A stretch of DNA of 5,232 nucleotides from JBBSIG01 sp038232215 (lineage in GTDB: Bacteria; Actinomycetota; Thermoleophilia; Gaiellales; Gaiellaceae), in NCBI GenBank assembly GCA_038232215.1, contig JBBSIG010000188.1, positions 1 through 5,232 on the forward strand, read 5' to 3'. This document shows, in pieces, positions 1-4,584 of the stretch. The notes beneath the pieces are model-generated. The model made no database searches and was not told the origin of the DNA. It saw only the letters and a program-made list of their open reading frames with translations. The position numbers and the translations under genes are program-made. Within the stretch, counting starts at the first letter, position 1, and each line of letters begins with the position of its first letter.

Positions 1-2
1 AG

Positions 3-401
3 ACGGCGGTCGACGGCTGCGGCGTCGTCACCTTCGGACTCCCGCTCGAGCGCATGGCGCACGCGTTCTCGCGGCTCGAGCGCCTCGACGCCGGCGACCG
101 GGTCGCGGCCGCCATGCGCGCCCATCCCGGGCTCGTCCGCGGTGAGGGAGCGGCCGACACGCGACTGATGCGCGAGCTGCCCGGCTGGACGGCGAAGGGC
201 GGAGCCGAGGGGCTGCTCTGCGCCGCGGGGCCGGACGGCCTCGGGGTCGCGCTCAAGGTCGGGGACGGCAGCACCCGCCCGCTCGTTCCCGCGCTCGCCT
301 GCTTCTTCCGCCACCTGGGCCACGAGCTTGCCGGCTTCTCGCCCGTGCCCCTCGAGAACGCCCGCGGCGAGCAGGTGGGCGAGCTCGCCGCCAAGGAGTG
401 A
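3..401 (+). CDS. L-asparaginase II family protein, C-terminal part (5' end outside window)
   Basis: The frame is open from the left edge and ends in TGA at 399-401, leaving 132 visible residues of a longer protein. A methionine codon at 54 is internal, because the conserved segment TAVDGCGV lies before it in the same frame. Landmarks that I associate with the asparaginase II family (Pfam Asparaginase_II) are the DGCG motif at visible residues 4-7, DTRLM at 52-56, KGGAEG at 65-70 and KVGDG at 85-89. Family members are thought to hydrolyse L-asparagine to aspartate and ammonia in the cytoplasm, although many actinobacterial members are untested and have no resemblance to the classical type I/II asparaginase fold. 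The gene points the same way as the sigma factor that follows 144 bases later, but a predicted promoter lies between them, so co-transcription is not required. Family assignment is fairly secure; substrate is inferred. Confidence 0.85.
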   Translation, partial: TAVDGCGVVTFGLPLERMAHAFSRLERLDAGDRVAAAMRAHPGLVRGEGAADTRLMRELPGWTAKGGAEGLLCAAGPDGLGVALKVGDGSTRPLVPALACFFRHLGHELAGFSPVPLENARGEQVGELAAKE

Positions 402-415
402 GAATCGCCCAAAAT

Positions 416-449
416 CGGTGTTCTCATCACCGCGGAGGCGGTGTAGTAT
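416..449 (+). promoter_or_regulatory. Predicted sigma-70 type promoter of the sigma factor gene, with a dyad over the -35 box
   Basis: A -35 like TTCTCA (421-426, four of six matches to TTGACA) and a -10 like TAGTAT (444-449, four of six matches to TATAAT) are separated by exactly 17 bases. Transcription would start near 456, giving an untranslated leader of about 90 bases before the ATG at 546. A perfect five-base inverted repeat, CGGTG (416-420) and CACCG (428-432), flanks the -35 box. CGGTGT also recurs as a direct repeat at 416-421 and 439-444, 23 bases apart. These could be operator half-sites or chance. The elements are read directly; activity is inferred. Confidence 0.45.
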
Positions 450-545
450 CCGGCCCCTGAGGTGAGCCGGGTGGAGTTCAGCACCGGCTCTTTGCGCGTC
501 CAGGCAGGTCGAGACCCGTCCACCCACGCGAGAAAGCCGAGGTCA

Positions 546-1643
546 ATGCTCACCGTCGACATCTCCCTCCCCGACGTCGAAGAACTGCAGAAGCTCGTCA
601 CGGACGGGCAGGAGAAAGGATTCCTCACCTACGACGAGATCGTCGCGGCACTCGAGGACGTCGACCTCACCAAGGAGCAGATCGAGGATTTCTACACCTA
701 CCTGATCGACCATTCCATCGAGCTGATGGAGGGCGAGCAGCACAAGCACCCGCCCCACGAGCAGCCTGCGCTCGCCGAGGAGGAGAAGGGGCCGAAGCTC
801 GACCTCGCCGTCGAGCCGTCCCTCGACTCGCTCCGGCTCTACCTGCGCGAGATCGGCAAGGTCTCGCTGCTGACGGCCGACCAGGAGGTCTACCTCGCGA
901 AACGCATCGAGCGCGGGGACATGGCCGCGAAGACCCAGATGACCGAGGCGAACCTCCGCCTCGTCGTCTCGATCGCGAAGAGCTACCTCGGACGCGGCCT
1001 CTCGTTTCTCGACCTGATCCAGGAAGGCTCGCTCGGGCTCATCCGCGCGGTCGAGAAGTTCGACTACCGCAAGGGCTACAAGTTCTCGACCTACGCGACG
1101 TGGTGGATCCGGCAGGCCGTCACGCGCGCGATCGCCGACAAGGCGCGCACGATCCGAATCCCGGTCCACATGGTCGAGAAGCTGAACAAGGTCGTGCACA
1201 TCGAGCGCCAGCTCGTGCAGCGCCTGGGCCGCGAGCCGCGGCCCGACGAGATCGCCGCCGAGCTCGAGATCGCGACCGAGGAGGTGCGGGAGATCCTGCG
1301 CATGGCGCAGCTTCCGGTCTCGCTCGAGAAGCCGATCGGCGAGGAGGAGGACTCCGAGCTCGGCGACTTCATCCAGGACGAGCAGGCCGAGTCGCCCTTC
1401 GACACGACCTCGCTCTCGCTGCGCCGGGGCGACATCGACCACGCCCTCTCCTCGCTGCCCGAGCGCGAGCGCAAGGTGATCGAGCTCCGCTTCGGCCTCT
1501 CCGGCGCGCAGCCGTGCACGCTCGAGGAGGTCGGCCGGGCGTTCGGCGTCACGCGGGAGCGGATCCGTCAGATCGAGAACAACACGCTGAAGAAGCTCGA
1601 GTCGCTACCGGAGGCGCAGGGCCTCAAGGACTGCGCCGGCTAG
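546..1643 (+). CDS. rpoD: RNA polymerase principal sigma factor (RpoD/SigA, group 1)
   Basis: This 365-residue sigma-70 protein directs RNA polymerase to promoters of housekeeping genes. Domains in order are: region 1.1-like helical domain at about 1-63 (LPDVEELQKL, then a DEIVAAL stretch); an acidic/His linker; region 1.2 at about 91-124; region 2 at about 133-202, with NLRLVVSIAK, the DLIQEG core-binding motif and the -10 reading segment TYATWWIRQAVTRAI; region 3 at about 203-290, with the finger motif LGDFIQDE; and region 4 at about 296-355, whose helix-turn-helix (324-351) contains GVTRERIRQIE for -35 recognition. The presence of region 1.1 and the full region 2.4 consensus argue for a primary rather than alternative sigma factor. 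The frame opens further upstream to a GTG at 462, but that lies only about 6 bases after the predicted transcription start and lacks a ribosome site. I therefore chose ATG 546, preceded by a weak GAGG (539-542). After the C-terminal helix the tail ends in a short, slightly unusual KDCAG. Confidence 0.93.
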   Translation: MLTVDISLPDVEELQKLVTDGQEKGFLTYDEIVAALEDVDLTKEQIEDFYTYLIDHSIELMEGEQHKHPPHEQPALAEEEKGPKLDLAVEPSLDSLRLYLREIGKVSLLTADQEVYLAKRIERGDMAAKTQMTEANLRLVVSIAKSYLGRGLSFLDLIQEGSLGLIRAVEKFDYRKGYKFSTYATWWIRQAVTRAIADKARTIRIPVHMVEKLNKVVHIERQLVQRLGREPRPDEIAAELEIATEEVREILRMAQLPVSLEKPIGEEEDSELGDFIQDEQAESPFDTTSLSLRRGDIDHALSSLPERERKVIELRFGLSGAQPCTLEEVGRAFGVTRERIRQIENNTLKKLESLPEAQGLKDCAG

Positions 1644-1828
1644 AGCCCCGAGCGCGGAGGGGCGGCTGCCTCGAGCACGCGCTCGGCAGGCACGAAGAGC
1701 CGGCAGTGCGGGCACTTGAAGCCGTTGTAGCGAGCGGCTCGACCGTGGATGGCCTCGGCGCGGAAGCTCTTCTTGCAGTGCGGGCAGACGAGCTCGGGAA
1801 GCACGTTCTGCTCGGGCAGCTCGGTCAC
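1640..1828 (-). CDS. Small zinc-ribbon protein, two CPHC knuckles
   Basis: This 62-residue protein has two CPHC motifs (Cys15/Cys18 and Cys39/Cys42) separated by 20 residues, the classic four-cysteine zinc ribbon. A basic, aromatic segment lies between them (FRAEAIHGRAARYNGF), followed by a short Ala/Pro tail. Such ribbons commonly mediate nucleic-acid or protein contacts, but nothing here identifies the partner. The start is GTG at 1826-1828. No Shine-Dalgarno is visible, but an extended -10 element sits six bases upstream, which fits a leaderless message. Its TAG stop and the sigma factor TAG stop overlap in one CTAG tetramer, so the two genes are convergent and back-to-back. It is short, but the paired CxxC motifs and fully compatible codon use make it a credible gene. 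No cellular role can be assigned. Confidence 0.72.
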   Translation of the reverse strand: MTELPEQNVLPELVCPHCKKSFRAEAIHGRAARYNGFKCPHCRLFVPAERVLEAAAPPRSGL

Positions 1829-1834
1829 CGGGTC

Positions 1835-1843
1835 AACGTACCA
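1835..1843 (-). promoter_or_regulatory. Predicted extended -10 promoter of the zinc-ribbon gene (leaderless)
   Basis: Read on the minus strand this is TGGTACGTT, which matches TGn followed by TAnnnT, the extended -10 pattern common in actinobacteria. Only six bases (GACCCG) separate it from the GTG start, so transcription would begin at or next to the start codon. No ribosome binding site is present, consistent with leaderless translation. Inferred from sequence pattern only. Confidence 0.4.
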
Positions 1844-1846
1844 GGA

Positions 1847-1856
1847 CCGCTAGCGG
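1847..1856. repeat. Perfect 10-base palindrome CCGCTAGCGG between divergent genes
   Basis: CCGCTAGCGG is a perfect palindrome lying between the two predicted divergent -10 elements. AGCGGCT occurs at 1852-1858 and again at 1865-1871, a direct repeat spaced 13 bases apart. The position would suit an operator controlling both genes, but in such GC-rich DNA the arrangement could be chance. Confidence 0.3.
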
Positions 1857-1870
1857 CTCCTCCGAGCGGC

Positions 1871-1876
1871 TAGAGT
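1871..1876 (+). promoter_or_regulatory. Predicted -10 box of the aquaporin gene (leaderless or nearly so)
   Basis: TAGAGT fits TAnnnT and ends nine bases before the ATG at 1886. With the usual 6-9 base distance to the transcription start, the 5' leader would be 0-3 bases. The intervening GCGCCCCG is pyrimidine and C rich and offers no Shine-Dalgarno, supporting leaderless translation. No -35 resembling TTGACA is visible at the proper distance. Confidence 0.4.
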
Positions 1877-1885
1877 CGCGCCCCG

Positions 1886-2632
1886 ATGGACGACCCCTTC
1901 CGGAGAGCGGCGGCGGAGTTCGTCGGCACCTTCGCGCTCATCTTCGTCGGCGCCGGCTCCATCGCGACCGCCGCGACGATCGGCGATCCCTCGCTGATCG
2001 GGATCGCGCTCGCACACGGGCTGACGATCGCCGTGATGGTCTCCGCGGTCGGGCACATCTCGGGCGGGCACTTCAACCCCGCCGTCACCTTCGGCTTTCT
2101 CGTCACGCGGCGGATCGACGCTCGCCTGGCCGCGGTCTACTGGCTGGCGCAGCTCGCCGGTGCGACGGTCGCCGCGCTGCTGCTCCGCTGGATCCTCCCG
2201 GCGACCACCGTCGACCGGGTCGAGCTCGGCGCGCCCGCGCTCGGGGGAGGCGTGGGAGCCGGGGCCGGGCTCGTGCTCGAGGCGATCCTGACGTTCTTCC
2301 TCGTCTGGGTCGTCTTCGCGACGGCGGCGGATCCCCGCGGGACGTTCAAGTCGATCGCCGGCCTCGCGATCGGCCTCACCATCACCGCGGACATCCTCAT
2401 CGGCGGGCCGCTGACCGGCGCCGCAGTGAATCCGGCGCGCGCGTTCGGGCCCCAGCTCGTGCAGGGCTTCTGGAGCGACGGCTGGATCTACTACGTCGGC
2501 CCGCTGCTCGGCGGCGCGGCCGCCGCGCTCGCCTACGACCGCCTGTACCTGCGGCCGCTCGCGCCGGTTCCCGTGGGCCCCGAGGAGACGGGGCTCGACG
2601 AGCCCCGGCCCGGCGAGACCGCCGCCTCGTAG
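1886..2632 (+). CDS. Aquaporin (MIP family channel) with TIP-like pore residues
   Basis: This 248-residue integral membrane protein has the duplicated MIP fold. Six hydrophobic helices lie at about 8-30, 37-56, 80-102, 126-146, 156-173 and 199-218. Two half-helices carry the NPA boxes: GGHFNPAVT (NPA at 64-66) and GAAVNPARAFGP (NPA at 182-184). By hand alignment the aromatic/arginine filter is His44, Ile170, Ala179 and Arg185. AqpZ of E. coli has Phe, His, Thr, Arg at these positions, whereas plant tonoplast TIPs have His, Ile, Ala/Gly, Arg or Val. The stretch ATAADP before helix 5 and the ILIGGPLTGAAVNPAR segment also read like TIPs. Such pores pass water and often ammonia, urea or hydrogen peroxide, so the substrate here may be broader than water. 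A 30-residue Pro/Glu-rich C-terminal tail is probably cytoplasmic. The start is fixed by the adjacent -10 box. Confidence 0.92.
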   Translation: MDDPFRRAAAEFVGTFALIFVGAGSIATAATIGDPSLIGIALAHGLTIAVMVSAVGHISGGHFNPAVTFGFLVTRRIDARLAAVYWLAQLAGATVAALLLRWILPATTVDRVELGAPALGGGVGAGAGLVLEAILTFFLVWVVFATAADPRGTFKSIAGLAIGLTITADILIGGPLTGAAVNPARAFGPQLVQGFWSDGWIYYVGPLLGGAAAALAYDRLYLRPLAPVPVGPEETGLDEPRPGETAAS

Positions 2633-2660
2633 CGCTCGCGGCTACTCGAAGCCTTCGGCA

Positions 2661-2672
2661 ACCGTTTACGGT
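2661..2672. terminator. Short dyad between convergent genes, possible terminator
   Basis: ACCGT and ACGGT face each other across two T bases in the 33-base gap between the aquaporin stop (2630-2632) and the convergent stop (2666-2668). A second pairing, CGGT (2669-2672) with ACCG (2678-2681), competes with it. There is no U-tract. The position suits bidirectional termination, but the stem is too short to be confident. Confidence 0.2.
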
Positions 2673-3394
2673 CGCTTACCGCGGCGCGGGAGGAGGCGCC
2701 GAGGACGGACCCGTCGCCAGCCGCGTTTCCAGACGCGGCGCTTGGGCTTCGCGCGCCGCGGTGGCGGAGGGGGCTGCTTACGCTTCGCAGGCGGGCGCTG
2801 CGGGCGCGGCGGGGGCGGTTTGGTGGCCGGCGGAGCCGGAGCCGGAGCCAAAGCCGGAGCGGCGGGCGCGGCCGGCTCGGCCGGCGCCGCCGGCGCGGGA
2901 GTCGGGTCGGCCGGGACCGGCGCGGTCGAAGCCTCGGGTGGGGGAGCCGGTGGCGGAGGCGTGACCTGAGGAGGACTGACGGTGGGCGCGGCGAGCACTG
3001 CGGCGACCCAGGGCGTTCGCCTGTCGACCGCCATTCGAGCCAGGTTGCCGGGGTCGCCGAAGAGCTCGATCCACCTCTCTGCGGCCAGGGTGCCGATCTG
3101 GGTGACGGTGCACTTGCACCCGGGGTGTGCGCGTCCCGCGTCGGCGGCCGCGGCGCTGGCGAAGAGCTTGCCGGCCGCGTGCGCGTGACACGACCGGCAG
3201 GCGTGGCAGCTGCGCGCCAGAGCTGCCTCGTCGGCGGCGCACGCTGGACCCGATCCCCACTCCGGGTCGAGCCCGAAGATCGCAAGCTCGCTGCTGGCGC
3301 GGCCGAGACCCGGGAGCACGCCGGCCGCAGCGAGGCCTCCGACGAGCAGCGTGGAGCGCCTCAGGAAGACCTGCCGAGAGACAGGCTCCGTCAT
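2666..3394 (-). CDS. Exported cysteine-cluster protein with Pro-rich linker and polybasic tail, function unknown
   Basis: The 242-residue product begins MTEPVSRQVFLRRS followed by a hydrophobic stretch (about 15-30), resembling a Tat signal in which the twin arginine is RQ. The frame runs open another 132 codons upstream without plausible protein sequence, so I start at ATG 3394, where the signal begins. A compact domain (about 36-135) holds Cys52, the array CHACRSCHAH (Cys63, 66, 69; His64, 70, 72) and HPGCKC (His90, Cys93, Cys95), followed by a conserved-looking RWIELFGDP and DRRTPWV. These residues could bind a metal or Fe-S centre. C66xxC69H70 also matches a c-type haem site. Residues 137-242 are about one third proline; from 191 on there are 23 Lys/Arg and no acidic residue, suggesting a wall-spanning linker and a tail binding polyanions (inferred). 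I believe similar Cys-cluster proteins occur in Thermoleophilia, but I cannot name a family. Confidence 0.75.
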   Translation of the reverse strand: MTEPVSRQVFLRRSTLLVGGLAAAGVLPGLGRASSELAIFGLDPEWGSGPACAADEAALARSCHACRSCHAHAAGKLFASAAAADAGRAHPGCKCTVTQIGTLAAERWIELFGDPGNLARMAVDRRTPWVAAVLAAPTVSPPQVTPPPPAPPPEASTAPVPADPTPAPAAPAEPAAPAAPALAPAPAPPATKPPPPRPQRPPAKRKQPPPPPRRAKPKRRVWKRGWRRVRPRRLLPRRGKRP

Positions 3395-3626
3395 CTCAGG
3401 ATCCGAACCGACGCGGCTCGGGCCGGGGAGCCGCACCGGCCTTCTCCGGAGCTCGGCCCCGAAGGGGGGCCTCCCTGCCGAAGGTCTCCGATGCGGCATC
3501 CCGGCCCGAGCTCGGGGTTGCGCGTGGTTTGCATGCGACCGGGTATCGGGTCGCAGGCGCGGCCGACCCTCCCCCGAACGGGTGAGCCGGCCACCCCGAC
3601 GGAGGCACTCGAGGCAAGGAGCTGCA
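3395..3626. other. Gene-free divergent region rich in dyads
   Basis: No convincing reading frame occupies these 232 bases. They contain a run of perfect inverted repeats: GGCCGG/CCGGCC (3421-3441), CTCCGGAG (3444-3451), GGCCCC/GGGGCC around a 5-base loop (3455-3471), the palindrome CCCGAGCTCGGG (3505-3516), and GGGTCG/CGACCC (3548-3569). Only one TA dinucleotide is present (3544-3545), so no TAnnnT -10 box can be placed for either flanking gene. It may be a structured leader of the minus-strand gene, a terminator cluster, or simply GC-rich spacer. I could not match it to any riboswitch family I know. Confidence 0.4.
3616..3621 (+). promoter_or_regulatory. Strong Shine-Dalgarno AAGGAG before the glycosylase fragment
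   Basis: AAGGAG is followed by a five-base spacer (CTGCA) and then ATG at 3627. It is one of the two best ribosome binding sites in the window and it fixes the start of the short ORF, implying that the fragment may still be translated. Confidence 0.6.
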
Positions 3627-3818
3627 ATGAGAAAGGCCGGCTGCTCGACGAGGCGCCAGCGGGGCGAGCTCGTCGACTCGGAGCTGGCGCCGTACGTGCT
3701 CGCGACGATCCACCCCTCCGCCATCCTCAGACAGAGAACGGACGAGAGTCGCCGGACGGAGCTCGAGGCCTTCGTCGCCGATCTCTGCAAGGTGGCGCGG
3801 CTCCTGAAGAGCTCTTAG
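3627..3818 (+). pseudogene. C-terminal remnant of a UdgX/family-4-like uracil-DNA glycosylase
   Basis: The 63-residue ORF reads, after a five- to eight-residue unrelated start, as the C-terminal end of a UDG-superfamily protein. It has RQRGELVDS, then APYVLATIHPSAILR containing the motif B His-Pro-Ser, then a helix ending in FVADLCKVARLL. In intact relatives (about 200 residues) this end follows an Fe-S binding N-terminal half and motif A, and UdgX has in addition the KRRIH loop that covalently captures uracil-DNA. None of these is present: I checked the three forward frames upstream and found no trace of the missing part. It cannot be an active glycosylase alone. A strong ribosome site sits before the ATG, so an internal deletion that fused the original start to the last 55 codons is one explanation. 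A small expressed protein is another. Assignment is from remembered motifs; the choice of UdgX over other family-4-like UDGs is uncertain. Confidence 0.7.
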
Positions 3819-4077
3819 CGGAGCCGGATCGCGAGTGTCCAGCGTGTGCCCGCGCGGTCCCCTACGTACCACCTGACGCAGGTACGAGCCTTGCCGCGAC
3901 GGGGCGGCGACAGGTGCCTTCGCGACGGGGAGCCTCGGCGCCGAGCCGCGCAGATCAAGGGCCTGCCGCGAGACGGACGGCGATGCTCGCGATGGCGAAC
4001 GAGGCGATTCGCGCCGGGCCTCGATAGTGGCCTGACCCTGATGTGTAGGCAGGCCGAACCGCGGAGACAGGAGCGAG
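3819..4077. other. Gene-free stretch upstream of the membrane protein
   Basis: No frame on either strand in these 259 bases reads like protein; the open frames that cross it are compositional. The only clear structure is at 3865-3886: CGTACC and GGTACG face each other across ten bases, and the nested ACCTG/CAGGT offers a competing fold. This could end the message of the glycosylase remnant, though no U-tract follows. I found no convincing promoter for the gene at 4078; the missing portion of the glycosylase is not here either. Confidence 0.4.
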
Positions 4078-4584
4078 ATGCAGGAGCAGCACCCGACGCC
4101 GCTAGGCGCCCTCGCCCGCGGGCTCGTCGCCGGTCTGATCGGCACGGCCGTGATGACCGGCTACCAGAAGGCGGTGCAGCGCCTGCAGAAGAATGGTCAG
4201 GGCGAGAACGACGACGGCGGCAAGACGTGGGAGGGCGCCTCCGCGCCGGCCAAGGTGGGCAAGCGCGTGCTCGAGGGCGTCTTCCGCGAGCCGGTCGGCG
4301 AGGACAGGATCCCCGTGCTCGAGAAGGGGATGCACTGGGGCTACGGCACGTCCTGGGGCGCCGTCTACGGGCTGGCGCAGGAGACGTTTCGGGGCAATCC
4401 GGTTGGCCACGGCCTCGCCTTCGGCGTCGGTGTATGGGGCATGAGCTATGCGCAGCTCGTGCCGATGAAGCTCTACGAGCCGCCGTGGAAGTACCCGCTC
4501 GAGGACCTTGCCGTCGACCTCTCGTACCACCTCGTCTACGGCCTCGGCGTCGCCGGCGCCTATCGCCTGATCGCAGGGCGCTAG
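4078..4584 (+). CDS. Four-helix integral membrane protein, uncharacterised (possibly DUF1440/YagU-like)
   Basis: This 168-residue protein is preceded by AGGAG (4069-4073) four bases before ATG. Hydrophobic segments lie at about 10-30, 86-101, 110-129 and 148-165. A polar loop of about 50 residues follows helix 1 (with QGENDDGGKTWEG and then a basic helix, PAKVGKRVLEGVF). Conserved-looking positions are glycines in helix 1 (GLVAGLIGTAVMTG), HWGYGTSWG at the start of helix 2, GHGLAFGVGVWG in helix 3, the loop VPMKLYEPPW, and DLSYHLVYG in helix 4. The order of a helix 1 Gly pattern, a His in helix 2, a Pro loop and a D/E..H in the last helix reminds me of the YagU (DUF1440) inner membrane family, but this is a weak resemblance. 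The TAG stop overlaps the stop of the convergent gene. Function is unknown; membrane location is well supported. Confidence 0.8.
   Translation: MQEQHPTPLGALARGLVAGLIGTAVMTGYQKAVQRLQKNGQGENDDGGKTWEGASAPAKVGKRVLEGVFREPVGEDRIPVLEKGMHWGYGTSWGAVYGLAQETFRGNPVGHGLAFGVGVWGMSYAQLVPMKLYEPPWKYPLEDLAVDLSYHLVYGLGVAGAYRLIAGR

Noticed and set aside
543..1442. 299-codon open frame antisense to the sigma factor
   Set aside because: It is the mirror of a real gene with high GC third positions; the product is Leu/Val/Asp/Arg biased with no recognisable domain.
1100..1873. Plus-strand open frame inside and beyond the sigma factor
   Set aside because: Out of frame with the sigma factor and strongly Arg/Ala biased; its end overlaps the credible zinc-ribbon gene on the other strand.
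2742..2969. Gly/Ala-rich plus-strand frames opposite the Pro-rich region
   Set aside because: They are antisense translations of the Pro/Ala codons of the minus-strand gene; low complexity only.
3182..3207. CxxCH read as a proven c-type cytochrome site
   Set aside because: One CxxCH inside a larger CxxCxxCH plus HPGCKC array with a Tat-like signal fits a metal or Fe-S site at least as well; no other cytochrome feature is visible.
3395..3626. c-di-GMP, c-di-AMP or cobalamin riboswitch in the divergent spacer
   Set aside because: Scattered short similarities on the minus strand, but none of the conserved core motifs of these families in the right order.
3395..3790. 132-codon N-terminal extension of the Cys-cluster protein
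   Set aside because: The extension reads as random Arg/Pro/Ser sequence and would bury the signal sequence that begins at the ATG at 3394.
3125..4027. 300-codon plus-strand open frame across the Cys-cluster gene start and the glycosylase stub
   Set aside because: Composition is Arg/Pro/Gly noise and both overlapped genes have real motifs in other frames.
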